In this document: positions 1 through 12,339 of the stretch, piece after piece
Numbering within the stretch: position 1 is the first letter of the stretch
How the letters are laid out: each line of letters begins with the position of its first letter
DNA from: Anthopleura xanthogrammica
Lineage: Eukaryota > Cnidaria > Anthozoa > Actiniaria > Actiniidae
Reading direction: 5' to 3'
NCBI GenBank assembly: GCA_964019055.1
Contig: OZ025214.1
Coordinates: forward strand, 620,001 to 684,000
Length of the DNA: 64,000 nt
The notes under the pieces: generated by a model
What the model saw: only the letters and a program-made list of their open reading frames with translations
What the model was told of the DNA's origin: nothing
Database searches by the model: none
Translations under genes and position numbers: made by a program

Positions 1-663
1 GGTGTGCTGGCGAAGCTTGCGAAAGACTTTGTAATAGCAAACCATTATTACGATAGCTGGAACGATGACGAAGAAAACGCTGGCAAACATTGTGTAGATG
101 AGCTGGTAAAGATCAGAGTCTCCGAGCTGGACACATATCACTTTACCACGATGGAAGCCAAACTCCCATGTCGGACTTGTAAAATGCATTGACGCCACCA
201 ACGCAATAGATATTAGACATGCGCAGACGATCATACATATGGTGGACCAGCGTTTGAAGATCTTTTCACATCTTAAGGGTTTTATGATCTTGTAATAACG
301 ATTTACCGCTGTTAAAGCCATGATTTGTAGCGATACGAACGCGAGAAAGAACACCATCACACCCTGTATCGCACACATAATATCACCGTATAGCCACTGA
401 CCCGATATCAGAGCACCCACGGATAACGGCATAGGGAAGATCGCCATGACAATGTCCGATAATGAAAGTGCGATGATAAGTGTATTAGTGACGTTACGTA
501 ACGCTGGGTTCCTGATGAACGCTAAGACTACAAGTGTATTACCAACCAGGGCTAAGATGTTGATGAAGATGAGTATTAAAGACTCTATGACTATCTCAAC
601 AACTGATCGCTCGATAAACTGTCTTTCCATTAGAATCTGACTTAGATGTTTGGTGATATTCAT
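1..663 (-). CDS. Class A (rhodopsin-like) GPCR, 3' part cut by window edge
   Basis: The minus strand is open from an ATG at 663-661 to the window edge (221 codons, no stop). Seen: an N-terminal glycosylation site (Asn-Ile-Thr at residues 2-4); TM1 with the conserved Gly-Asn pair (LVGNTLVV); TM2 LSLSDIVMAIFP with the Asp of position 2.50; a TM2-TM3 loop with Trp-Leu-Tyr-Gly; Cys at the top of TM3; and TM3 ending in NRYYKIIKP, where Asn replaces the usual Asp/Glu of the D/ERY motif. TM4, a Cys-bearing second extracellular loop and TM5 follow, and the frame stops in the third intracellular loop, so TM6, TM7 and the tail lie outside. NRY receptors of this kind are common in cnidarians and are often labelled melatonin-receptor-like or opsin-like by similarity; the ligand cannot be told here. 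No intron is seen in this part. Confidence 0.9.
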   Translation of the reverse strand, partial: MNITKHLSQILMERQFIERSVVEIVIESLILIFINILALVGNTLVVLAFIRNPALRNVTNTLIIALSLSDIVMAIFPMPLSVGALISGQWLYGDIMCAIQGVMVFFLAFVSLQIMALTAVNRYYKIIKPLRCEKIFKRWSTICMIVCACLISIALVASMHFTSPTWEFGFHRGKVICVQLGDSDLYQLIYTMFASVFFVIVPAIVIMVCYYKVFRKLRQHT

Positions 664-2536
664 GATTGATGGATATGGGTCGATCCGTTAGAAGGCCTCT
701 ACAGTTACGAAGCTTGACCTCTTTTGATTCAGATAGCAATAGTACGTCTCGGTGAATTCGCGAAGGATAGCACGAAAGCTACGCCTTGGTGTGCTTTATT
801 ACCTTGTACGTCTTTTTTTCTGTTCTTTTCAACTGTACTTGCTTGTCTTTTCCTTACCTGCAAAGGTTAATGAAGAATATATCGTGAGGATATTTATTTT
901 AAAACAAAAAAACAACCAAAGTTTATCAAAAAGAAGCAATTACAGACAGATCCGACTGTAAGTTCCAGCAGCGCAGAGTTCAATTAATCAAAAGTCAAAC
1001 CAAATTCATATTCAAAAAATAATCTAGTTTATCAGGTGTTAATTTTCTTTCAGTAAAATAAGATAAAATCTAATCTGACTTGATTGCGGCCATAAGAGGC
1101 GGTGAAAAACTCGAGAGATGATAGAGAATATAACCTTAAATGGAATATAACCTTAAAGCTCCACTTCATTGATAGCCTATTCCAAAATGCATTTGTTTGA
1201 ACGAGCCGCTGGTCTTAATTAATCGAAGCCTTGCTGGTTGGAGTCTAGTTTCTTCAAAGATGATTTTAAAAAACCGGTTAAATTAAAAGAAAAGTAAACT
1301 AAGTTTCTTCTTCACAGGTAAAATAAATAGAATAGCGGATGAATTATGTGAAAATAAACTTACATTTCTTATGTATACGAAGACGAAGTACTAGTTTGTG
1401 TAGAATTAAACTTAATGGGTTCTGTTCAACATATCTTACCCTTCAAACTGTTTTCTCGGTACTGCTACCTCACCTACAGCCTAGCCAAGTGCTTGACTAT
1501 TGCCAATAAATGGGTAATAAGTTAAGATGATGATAAGGTTTCCTTTATATGATAAGATATAGGTGTTGCTCAACATTAAACTCACGTAAATCTTATGAAC
1601 TTCCCTTCTCAATTTTGACAGTGTTTTTCAAACTACTCCAACAGAAGAATGTAATGTTGCATCCAGACCGTCACTATTAAGACTCGGTTATTCCGTGATG
1701 ACGTCAATAGAGATGATGTCATCGTTGATGTTCAAAATAGATCCGTCATAAGTGACAATGTCTTTCATGATTGTTTAGAAAAATATTGTGAAATACTGAA
1801 TCCTGCTTCTATTCATGGCAAGGATGACGTCAATGTCTGTCTTGGGTAATGTAGAAGTTCTTGGCTGATTGGCAGGTTTGTGATCGATATTGCGCGCCAA
1901 TGACGGGCAGTTTTTGTTCGAGACTCTAAATAAGTGAGATATGATATTTCTTCCGTTTGTGTTGATTAAAATTGACAAAACTGAAGTTTTATATCAAAAT
2001 GTAATATTTATCATCAACCTTTGATGGACGTTCCCACCGGTTTTGTTCAAGCAAATTATAGACTATTTGAATAATATTGAGCTCAAAATCAATAGTCTCT
2101 TTAAAAAAATCCGATTACAGTTCGTAATCTCTGCTTTCTAAAACAACATTCCTTATGTTGTATGAGTGGGAAACGCAAGGCACGGAGGCACTCAACTGGC
2201 TTCCGCTCTGAACCAATCAGAAATCACGGAAATGCATATCACCCAATCACAGTTGGAATGGGAAAGACTTTGAAATGGTTCCCGGAGGTAGATCCATCAA
2301 AAAGCAAGAAAAGCATCCGCGCACGCGCACTACACAACACGACGCTAGCTTTGAAACAAAAATTTGTTTCGCTTGTCAAATAAGACCTGCTCTTGTTAGC
2401 GCTTATCATAGACCAACGCTGTTTAAATTTTTTTCTCCTATTTTTTTCTTTGTCCTTATCCAATTTTTCTTCCATTTTGTAATTAAAATGAACAAGTGAT
2501 TTTATCCCCCATTAACTAAGATGATTTGCCACCAAT
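664..2536. other. Intergenic; upstream region of the left GPCR
   Basis: No supported gene. It holds the presumed promoter and 5' UTR of the minus-strand GPCR. A 15-base direct repeat (gaatataaccttaaa) occurs at 1126-1140 and 1143-1157. The stretch 2155-2300 has two CCAAT-like words and begins with tgtatgagtgggaaac, which resembles the end of the small element at 54967-55163, so it may be an old repeat copy. Confidence 0.5.
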
Positions 2537-2866
2537 TCACTGCAGGTGTTCCCCGCCACACAGCAAGAAAATCAGAAGTGTGACGTTTAGTGTAGTGAAA
2601 ATGAGCGTCGCGCAGCGTTTAATGTCTTCCAATTCATGATGAATTTTTAATCCTTTCAGATATGAACCAAACAAATCAGCAAGACTTCCATAACGTTCAA
2701 ATCTCCGAATTCCTGTGATTAGGAAGGCGGTATATATCGTATAACAATATGCGATTGGTATATTGTTGAGTTGTTTCTGGATGATTCGCAGCGGAACCTG
2801 TATAAGTGGGTTGACACAGAATGTAGGTTGAAAAATCAATACAGATGTTGTATAGTTCTCAGCCAA
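2537..2866 (-). CDS. Hypothetical small protein or exon with two hydrophobic segments
   Basis: An open frame of 109 codons on the minus strand. The central part (about residues 30-85) alternates charged and hydrophobic residues in a protein-like way, with hydrophobic stretches near residues 38-52 and 86-102. I do not recognise a family. A polypyrimidine-poor but usable acceptor (cttatacag) lies inside the N-terminal part, so the frame could instead be an exon starting near residue 24. No intron partner was found. It may equally be a chance ORF or an old pseudogene fragment. Confidence 0.2.
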   Translation of the reverse strand: MAENYTTSVLIFQPTFCVNPLIQVPLRIIQKQLNNIPIAYCYTIYTAFLITGIRRFERYGSLADLFGSYLKGLKIHHELEDIKRCATLIFTTLNVTLLIFLLCGGEHLQ

Positions 2867-5180
2867 TGCTTATATTTATTTACACTTAATGGAGCATCGT
2901 GAGTCTATTATGTGAACGTGAATTCTGAAGAACTTCATATTTTAATATTTAAAAATGTTTACTCTAACCACTTCTAGTACTGCACTCGTCAGTCACAGCG
3001 AAAATCATCTCAGTGAAGAGAGACTACCTATTGTGAAATACCAAAAATTGGCTTCTGAACAGCCAATAACGATGACTAGATCCTAGATGGGCTGTTTTAT
3101 TTATGAAATGATTGTCAATCGAATGAAATGCGTAAACAATTGCAAGTTCTATTTAATATTGTCTGTCTATTATGAAATTAAAGTTATTCATTCAATTAAT
3201 TCAAGCCAGCTGTTCTAAATAAGCGAAAACAAGTCTTACTAAGGACCGTCAAAAGCAAACCGGCAAATATCCCAAACAACCAGTATAATGAAAGTCTAGG
3301 ACGCCGGCTGATAATCATTCGTATTGTCACTATTTTTGTCAAATTTCCGGAATGCTGTCCAATAAAGACATAATTCTTTATTCTAGTTTCCTTTGTTGGT
3401 TCTTAAATATTCGTCTTTTATTCTGTCTCTAGCACTGCGTAGCCATAAAGGTACATTTCCATGAATACAAACTCTAGAATTGACTCCAATAAGAGAACAT
3501 ACGCTTCCCTGCTGACCGAGTCTCCTTTTCTTTTTTTCGCTGGATCGGATTTGCAAAAAAAAAAGGAGCCCTGCTCGCAGGGAAAATATACGCGCACATT
3601 TATTCCTAACATAATGACTGAATTTTATCTTTAAAATCTCAAACAGAATCTACGGATAGTCAAAAAAAGAATGTATTTTTCAACTGTTAGTTTCTCTTCA
3701 GAAATACGCTAGAGAATAGAAGCTGACATGAGCGTGAAAGCAGCCAAGAAACGGCATAGTCCCAAGATATTCATTTAATCGAGAAATCGTTTCGCCCAAA
3801 GTAATTGTTTAAGAAGTGGAGAATTATGTCTTAGTGAAATCACTAGAAGTCTAAAGTCGCTTGATCGAGATTGGACTTGAGTTTCACAAGCGCGGGTGCC
3901 ATTACGAAAGGCAATTTAAGAGTCTTCAAGTGTAGTAACCCACGATTTCTAGAGTTTATCGAGTTCGCTTTCAAAATGTCCATAAATGAAGAGCAAAAAC
4001 AATAAATTAATAGACTGATTGAGTTGCTACACAGCACGAGATTTTAAAAAGGGTTTCATTTCCTGAACTAAAGCAGGAGAAGCAGGATCAATCTGGCAAG
4101 TCTTATCAAACGCAAAAAAACAAAAAAACAAACAAAAAAAAATTCATTAAATCAACGCAAACCCTTACCTCTGATGGACAATATTGAAGTTTCAGTTCGG
4201 AAATGAAAAGAAAAATAAATGAAAAATGAAAGCGCAGTAGTATATATGGCAAATTAAGCACCCAACCTATTGTCAGTTTTGATTGGTTGAGACTGCGCAT
4301 GCGCAGTTGATATCTAAAATTCCAGACGTATTTGAACAGCTTCGGCTACAAAACTTGTCTGGCGTTTAATTAGTTTTAGTAGCTTTTTTGAATGCTTCCA
4401 TTCAAGCTTTTGATGAAAAGTAAAGCCGTTTTTGTCAACGGTGAACAGGTGATAACACAGTTCACTGTATCAGTCCTTGGAAAATATTGACATTGCCGTT
4501 GATAGATTAGTGTTTTTTTTTTGGTTTGGTTTCTTTCATTCCTTTGTCTTTACTTTCTTATTTACTTCCGCGATTCTTGATGACATGGGAAACTTCCAAG
4601 TGCTAGAAACAAACCGTATGATTTGATCTGGAAAAACCTTTCACGCCAATTTAGTTCATTGTAATAACAGAATTTCAGGCTAACAACCGCATACTTGATA
4701 CGTGATGATGAAGAAGATAAAAAAAAAAACAGAAAGAGCTGATATTAAAAACATGCTTCATTAGTGAAGAATGTTGATAATAACAAAGACTTAAATAGGA
4801 ACCAAGACTATTACTCGCCTTAGGGTAGAAATATGAGTCAGCTTTCCTTAAACATAATTTTTTTTAGAATACCGTGTAAAACAGAGAGAGAGAGGAACAC
4901 ATACTTGAACGTCTAGGAGGCATCTGCTCTTCTCTCATGAAAAGATAAGACATCGATGAACTGTAAAAGAGAGACGACGATGAAGAAGATAAAGAACTGA
5001 GGCTGAAGAGGAAGAAGAAGAAAGACGCGACCACGACGACAATAACATAAACAACAACTAACTAGCAAGTTGGAATCATAAATTGAACACAGAAATCAGC
5101 TGGATAGTATTCAAGTGTCCTCGATACATCAGTTAATACAAATTTTCAGTAGAAAAAAACAATGAATAATGAAATATTTT
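2867..5180. other. Intergenic, AT-rich, no gene seen
   Basis: Only short chance frames are present. A/T runs and a purine-rich patch (4960-5045, GAAGA-rich) are visible. No splice-linked coding frame was found. Confidence 0.5.
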
Positions 5181-5240
5181 CAATGGCTCAGTTGGTTGAG
5201 CACCGGACTTTCGTGCGGGAGGTCGTGGTTCGAGTCCCGG

Positions 5241-5271
<31 letters not shown>

Positions 5272-5550
5272 AAGGAGAAAGTGCTGCCTTTGTAATTACA
5301 TCTGCAAACGGTTAGACTTTCAAGTGGCTCGGATGACCACTTTAAATGGCGGTCCCGTCTCTCCACACTTCATCACTAATCAATATCGGAGGGACGTAAA
5401 AGAACCACTGAGGACGTAAAAAGAAACCCTGGCAGTGACCACCCTCAGTGTCTACACCTTATACTAACCACCTCTCATGATTGTAAAGCGCCTTTGATTA
5501 TATCCATATAGAAAGGGCGCTATATAAATAATAAATCATTAAATCATTAT
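5181..5550 (+). repeat. tRNA-derived SINE, family C
   Basis: The 5' end is tRNA-like: an A-box-like ggctcagttggttgagc (from 5185) and a B-box ggttcgagtcc (near 5228-5240) at tRNA spacing. A non-tRNA body follows, containing actcagggtcttaaaataa, and the 3' end is gcgctatataaataataaat. A second diverged copy is at 34354-34655 and shares the body nearly throughout, which marks it as a dispersed family and not a functional tRNA gene. Confidence 0.85.
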
Positions 5551-7140
5551 ATTAAACAGTTAATTATCCAGTGCGGTATTTTCACGGTGGTTCGATGTCA
5601 GTCACTTCCAAACGAAATTGTGCTAAAAGATTTCACTTATCACTTTCACATATCATTTTTACAAACCGAAAGACCAAGCACTTTTCTCGCACCACAGTTG
5701 AAAATCAAATAGCTAATTATTTCAAACCTGTTTTTTTAATGAATGTTAACCTCTATACACTAAAATATATTTCTATGCCTCGTCCATATGGTCATGAAGC
5801 CAGACGAATAGCCAGCTTAATTAAATCTTGTTCTACACTGACAGCGAAACATTACTGATATTGTTGAATATATATTTGTAATGCTTATATATGACAGATT
5901 ACCCTGCCATGCATAAAAAGACCTCTGCAAGCAGGATAATAACATATTTCTTTAATTAAAAAGCGGGAATCTGCGGTATTGATTTTGAGAGTTTCTTGCA
6001 AAAACAAAAATCACATGAAGAAAATTGTCCCAATATTTGAAGCAAGATTGAGTTGAAATAGAAATTTTGTTCTTTATACAGTAGTTGTTTAATAACTCAG
6101 CTTGTTACGATACGTTGTTCGGCTTTTCACATGCAATTACAATAATGATAAAAAAACTTCTTTTCCTTAAAAAATAAACAATATCGCCGGAAAGCCATGC
6201 AGAATTGTTAATGAATTCTGTGGGAATATTTTTCTTTTTAATTTTGGAGTGTTATATTTTTCATCCTCCATAATCGTTTTGCATTTCATTAAAACAAAAT
6301 GTGTAAAAATAGCGTAAAAAAACTTAATTGGAATTTTAAATTTTAAAATTATTTTTTTCATTTCATACTTGAAGAAAAGTAGCTCTTTCTCTATACACTA
6401 CTACTGTCTTACCTCGTATTCCACGAAAAAATAATAGCGAACTCAAGGGAAGAACCAAACAAGCAACGAGCACTGAGGACTGAGATGTTTACTTGAAGTT
6501 TGTAAGATCAAAAGTAATGATTGTTTTTAAAAGACTTAGTTTATCTATTGTTCATGTTGTGGCTGTTTTCTATGCCACTTGTAATTGTTTTGTAAATGTG
6601 TTTGTTAATTCAAACTCCAGTCAGACTAGTTTAACCTGTTTACATGAATCGCTACGCTTAAAATTAACATTAACATTTCCTGATAACATATATTTGTGTT
6701 AGTGTGTGCCGGGTAAAAATAAATGTCCTTAGACATCAAAAAGGTTTATAGAAATACGATAGCAATCTTTTGGAAAATAATTTTTCCCTCAGGGGTTTGG
6801 ACGAAAAAATATCCTTATCTACCAATGAAATCTCTCTCTCTTTTTTTGGTGCTATTTTGACTCATGATATACTACTGTCACCATACATTGCCAAGGGCGG
6901 TAATGTTAAACATATGACGTCTGTGTGTTTTTTTTATGTCATGAGTGTTCAATAAGAGGGCGTTGGCTGTCACGTGAGCATGTCATGTGACATGGAGAGA
7001 ATAGAGAACAGTCAACGCCGCCAGAAGTGTCGTCGGCTGTTGGTGATGAGATAACGACAAATGTAAGGTTCGTGACGCAAGTGGCCTAAATTCAATTTTA
7101 TCGATGCGTTAGTATTTTGAAACAACAGCTCTGCATGGGT
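5551..7140. other. Intergenic, no supported gene
   Basis: Frames of 60-95 codons here lack any family likeness or splice context. A more GC-balanced patch at 6955-7085 contains CACGTG and CATGTGAC words and could be regulatory, but nothing ties it to a gene. Confidence 0.4.
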
Positions 7141-7401
7141 TGAAATAACCTCAGGGCTGATCAAAGTCAGGGCGCGCGGCTAACTCACAGATAGAACCTT
7201 GAAACTGAACCTCTGGGCTGATCTAAGTCAGGGCACGGATCTAACTCACAGATCGAATTCGAATTCTAGATAGCGAATGGGAAAATGCAAAATGTAAATA
7301 GCGACAAATTCTACTCACATGTGATGTCGAATCGAGGAATCGAACCCGAGACAAATCCCAGTGTTGAGAGGCGAGTGTACTACTGCTACACCACGCAGGT
7401 C
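7141..7401 (-). repeat. tRNA-derived SINE, family A
   Basis: Read on the minus strand it starts with a tRNA-like head (gtggtgtagcagtagtacac, then the B-box gggttcgattcc) followed by catgtgagtag and a tail built of two partial copies of a unit of about 57 bp containing ctgacttagatcagccc. Other copies are at 34813-35066, 48075-48405, 51219-51450 and 59458-59640, with a fragment at 27455-27500. Confidence 0.85.
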
Positions 7402-7828
7402 GATTATCTTACGGAGAAATCTAGCTGATTATCTTGACAGATCGTTCACTTACACCGGCCACCAAGTAGTAGATGTACGTATACCTCTAACAAGACCCAA
7501 AGCCGCGTGTTTTAAGTAAACGTTCATATGTCTTTAGATATGAAGTATTCATTTTGAGTCTTGACTCAACCAATCAAATTCAATGTAGTTCTTGTCAAGT
7601 TAAAATGTTTGAACATATGGAGATGTTTGATCATTGTTTGATGCATTATGTGCAATTAGCCACAATTATGCTTCATCAAACACAGCGAACCCGGTGTTAT
7701 ACTAACCTAACTGCCTAAGTAAATCATTCTTTGGAAATGACAAAAGTCGGCGGGCTTAATATCATGAAAAAAAAGTTTTCAATCCTTTCAACTAAATATA
7801 TGCTGAAAATGATTCCCTTTGAGTATCA

Positions 7829-8062
7829 CACGGGTGGCGCCTAGCTCTTACCAATGCAACCCGGGTTTGATTATCGGGCTCAGTGTCGTATGTGAGTAGA
7901 GTTGTTTGTTGGTTCTCTCCTGTGTTTCGAGGGGTTTTTCCCCGGCTTTTCCTCCGGCACAAAAACCAGCTTCTAAATTCTAAATAGATCTATGCGGTTG
8001 CCTTTTCAAGTGGATTGTAAAACCTGTCAGGCTTTCATCCACGCCGATAGAGTGCTAAAAAT
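7829..8062 (+). repeat. tRNA-derived SINE, family B (diverged)
   Basis: The head gggtggcgcctagctctta and a degraded B-box (gggtttgattat) are followed by gtgagtagagttg and a body with ttctctcctgtgtttcgagg. The same order is found at 39896-40115, which is the better preserved copy. Confidence 0.75.
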
Positions 8063-11000
8063 CTGATTAAGGACAAGAGGAAATTCTGTCATGTCCTGAC
8101 TTATCATGGAAATTTTTCTTTTCTTTACAAGTAGCCTAATCAACAGCTTCTAGCTCACGATAGAGTACGTACTGACCTGGGAAGAGAGTCTTTGACAAAC
8201 GTAGCCTGATTGATGCATGAAGGAAACCAAACTTGTAGGATACAAGCAGTAAAAGAAACGTCACAAAGTTAAAAAATACTGTCTTCTCATTCTCATTCAT
8301 TTTTCATCATTTCTTTTATCCACATTCTTATCTTGCTTTTCATTGTAATATTTATAGCTTTCAATTTGTTAAAATCAACGAGATATGCTTAGCCCATGGA
8401 AACCTTTTAAGCATATATCGGGTTACTTTCCTCTTAAAGGATCTTTTAACTTGAAAGAAAATAAATTATATGAAAATCTCACTTCGCCTACACAGTACTT
8501 GAACTGGAATATCTTGTTCAAGAAGAACGATGGTTGGTTGAAATCTGAACTGAATAACTGATTATTTGCCGTGCTATTAAACGTTAAATGGGTAAAATGC
8601 CATAATACAGATAATACTTTTAATAGTCAATTATCCTAACTAGCTTTGTAATGACAGAGGTTTTGTCTGTGTGCAGACAAGACTGTTAAAATATAGCTTC
8701 CCGGCTTTAATCTCTAAAAAAAAAAAGAATTAAATATTGTGAGCAAAATGAATATTCAACGTTATGAGCTGTAAAAGGTGCCGCCAACAAAAGCACTTGC
8801 GAACAGTGACGAATTCGGGATGGTTTCTAGCGGAGTAACTGTTTGTAGCTTCCTCCTTAGATTTGTACCGATCACTCTTTATTCTTATTTTTGAACACAC
8901 CTAAAGATGTTGCCGCACTTAGTCAACATATTCACCTCCTGGATCTGCCGTTCACAGCTGACAATAACAATAAAGAACAAACAACAAGAACAAACAAAAA
9001 GAGTTGAGAGAAAAAGAATTAGAAATAGAAGACTGAACAAACGAAAGGGATAGGAGATACATAGATAAAGACTATAAAACCTTGATTATCCGGCTAGAAC
9101 AACTAAATAATCACAATAACAATAAGAATTATCATCATTATATGAAAGATAGCCAAGATATGATAGAAATGACAATGAATCAATAATTTGCTTCGTCCAT
9201 TTTTAAGGCGTTATGAAGATGACTATCTTTGGGTTATCACAAGATATTTGCCTTTATTTACCGAAAAAATAATTCATCTATGAATTTACAGTTTCTGTGT
9301 TGTACTTATTAATGAACAAAATCTGCTAAAGCCGTTTAAAAAAAAGGTAAGTAATATGATAAGTTAATGCATTACAAACAGTAATATGAATCATGGAATA
9401 GAATAAACTACTGAATGGCTTCAAGATGCAGTATCTGGTATTCAGCTATAAAAAAAAACTTGAGTGTTCTAATGTGTGCTTTCCCTGTTTGTTCTTCCTC
9501 CCTATAAAATCATTTCTTTTCACGATAAAACACTGATAAACTGAAGGCAGAATAATCCATGAAAAACAAATGAAGTAAAGCAACAAGAAAAACGAGGTAA
9601 AAAACACTCAAAAGCTTATTGGAAGCAGGCTATATTAAGTTCAATAAATAAAACCAGAAAGACTACTTGAATTTTACCTTTAAGAAAAGATACCAGTGTG
9701 GATTCACTCCTAAGAATCCCTGTGACAAATGGCTCTTTCCATCACAGATATTAAAATCGATTAACGAGGACTGTTGACTGAGTAAACGCAAATAGAATAC
9801 GACAGGTCTTTCATGCATACAGATTTTAATAAAATAAAATAATGTGAAGAGTCAAATATTTGCCCACCTCCATAGCGGCTATAATTCATTAATGGATTTT
9901 ACTGAAAATGGTATTTAAATAGATTTCCGGTAAAGTCTTATAATTTGCAGGGCGGAAACGATCTCCACGCCTTGTAGATATCCCTAGCTTTTAGACACAG
10001 AAAAAAATTGACTGCTTAGCATGTAGAAGAGAAAAGAGAATTCCCCATTCTTTGGCGACAGAAATTTCTTGGAACGCGACAAAAACCTGCAGTATAGTTG
10101 TTGTGCGCCGCATACCAATGACTTCCCATTGTTACGTCTGATCCAATGAGAACGCTCGATTATACAATTGATAAAACGGTCTCTTGTTGAATTCAGCATT
10201 TCCTAAATATTTCGTTTTCCTAATTTCTAAATTAATAGATTTTATGGATATGATTCTTACCCCAAATATGGTAGAGTAGAATACAGGTGCCACGTGTCAC
10301 TGGTTGTCGAAGTAGAATACACTCAAATTTGATTTTGTAATAGAATAAAAAAAAACACATCGAACCGTAACTGAATATGATTACAGAATGCTCTATTCCG
10401 GCACTATCAAAGTTAAAAAAAATTAAAAACAGAAATTGAATATTGAACGTTGAAAAAAAAAACTGAGATTAGAAAATTACTTACTTTGGCGACAAATTCC
10501 TCCTTGTTAAGTAAGCCACTCTTTCTCTCTCATCTGAAACTTAGAAAGAGGTTTTCAAGGACCAAAAACCATCATATACTAGGGGGAAAATGTAGACTGT
10601 TTCAAATAAATCCTATTTAGGCTGGTAACCACTTAGCACGAAAATCAGCCAATCAGCAAGCTCCTGTTCATGACTAGTCAAAAAGTCAGTCACTTGGAAT
10701 ATAGTGTTTTACGAGAGATGTTAAAATGTAGTTAAGATGAAATTTTCCTTCTTTAAACGTCAAACCAGGCGATTTTTCAATGCTGTTTACACAATGAACA
10801 TGTTGTTTGTTTTTAAAAAAGACAGCTCTTTGACAGCAGTCATCTTTGTCCGATAGCACAAGTGCATTTAATGCTGTAAAGACTTGGAAACCTCACCTTC
10901 CTTTGCAGTATTTGATTCTCTCTGATGACAACGGAAAATCTCAATACCAGATATACCTTCCTTACAGCCTTCGGTTTGAAAGCGGTCTACGTGTTATTAT

Positions 11001-11871
11001 TAGTTATGTCAGTAAGCTCCGATATATATCATACCCTACCGTATGACAGAAATTTAATATTTATATACGTATTCCGACTAGATCTAATGCCAGCTATTTC
11101 AGGTTAAATAACAATTAAACAAGGAGCCAGAATGTCGAAGATAATGCCATGTTTTTTGAAAGATATAATTAATAGCGGTCAAACTAGATTTGGTTAGCTT
11201 GAAAAGGAGGTTTTTGAAAGTCTTGTATTTACGGAAAGGATGGAAAACTTCTTACAAGTAGAGAGTTATCTGCCAAAACCCTTAAATCTATTCGCTAAAG
11301 TCACGATATTTATTATAGAGTTATAGTTCAATCTATATTCAGTTGTCTTCTTACTTATGAATAATACCTTTAGTATGAAAAAGGTGGGGGTAAAACCCAA
11401 GATCATCTTGAAGGTGTTTTTTCTTACCTTGTAGTGTAATCCGGCGTCTAGTCAGTCTTCATCAAATCCTTCTCACGAAGTTCTGCAAGAAGCATTTGCA
11501 TTTCAATAAAAATTCTTCAAAACTTAGTCCTGGCTAAATTTTTGACTAACTCATTTAAAAATTCGGGATTGTTTTAATAAGAACCCACCTTATTGAACTT
11601 CATTGGGAAAATTTCTTCAGTTAGTCCACTGAACCACTGAACCCTTTCGCCGTCAGCTGTTAGTACAGGCCAGGCTCCTCAGTCGTGATTGTCGAATTCC
11701 GTCTGTGGCTTTCTGAAATTATGGGAATACTAGACGAAAGAAAAAAGAAATTATTAGTGAGAACTCGGTCTATATTGATTGGAAATTTTGTGTTAGAAAC
11801 TGCTTGGGTGCAATAGCTAGTAATAAAACTGGATTTTTTTCTAATGTAAACAGAGGCTTACAAGTGCATCT

Positions 11872-11873
11872 AC

Positions 11874-11904
<31 letters not shown>

Positions 11905-11908
11905 TTTT
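11872..11908. repeat. (TTTA)n microsatellite
   Basis: About nine uninterrupted tetranucleotide units. Confidence 0.95.
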
Positions 11909-12255
11909 GTGATTCGCCCAAGGGCAGGTGATAATACAATAGGACTCTAGGTCCCCTATATAATATTAACACCCAATACTTCTACAAATGTCTGGAATTA
12001 CATGAATTCAATGAGAAAGAGGAAGTTGGCCAAAAATGATACAAATTTTCTCAACGAGGGGGCGGGGATAAATGAAATTAAAACGATGAAAAAACTCAAG
12101 ATGAAATACTTATATACTAACCTATGGTTATCCGCACAATTTATCTTGGTTTTCAAGCGGCCAAGGTACACTGACTTGCCGCATTTCTAGCTCATTAGCA
12201 TCACATTTCAGTCTTGGCTCAAGCGCACTGATATATCTCATGAATACACAAAAGA

Positions 12256-12339
12256 GTAGCCTGAGTATCAGGCCTTCGAAGCGGGGAGCCTTCTCTCTCC
12301 CCTCCCCCCTCCCCACCGAAAAGCCTGATACTCAGGCTA
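12256..12339. repeat. Hairpin element, 17-18 bp arms
   Basis: The arms gtagcctgagtatcaggc and gcctgatactcaggcta are inverted copies around a C-rich loop of about 50 bp. It is likely a small palindromic MITE remnant. Confidence 0.7.

Noticed and set aside
5181..5260. Candidate tRNA gene
   Set aside because: A and B boxes are present, but the sequence continues into a repeated body also found at 34354-34655, so it is a SINE head.
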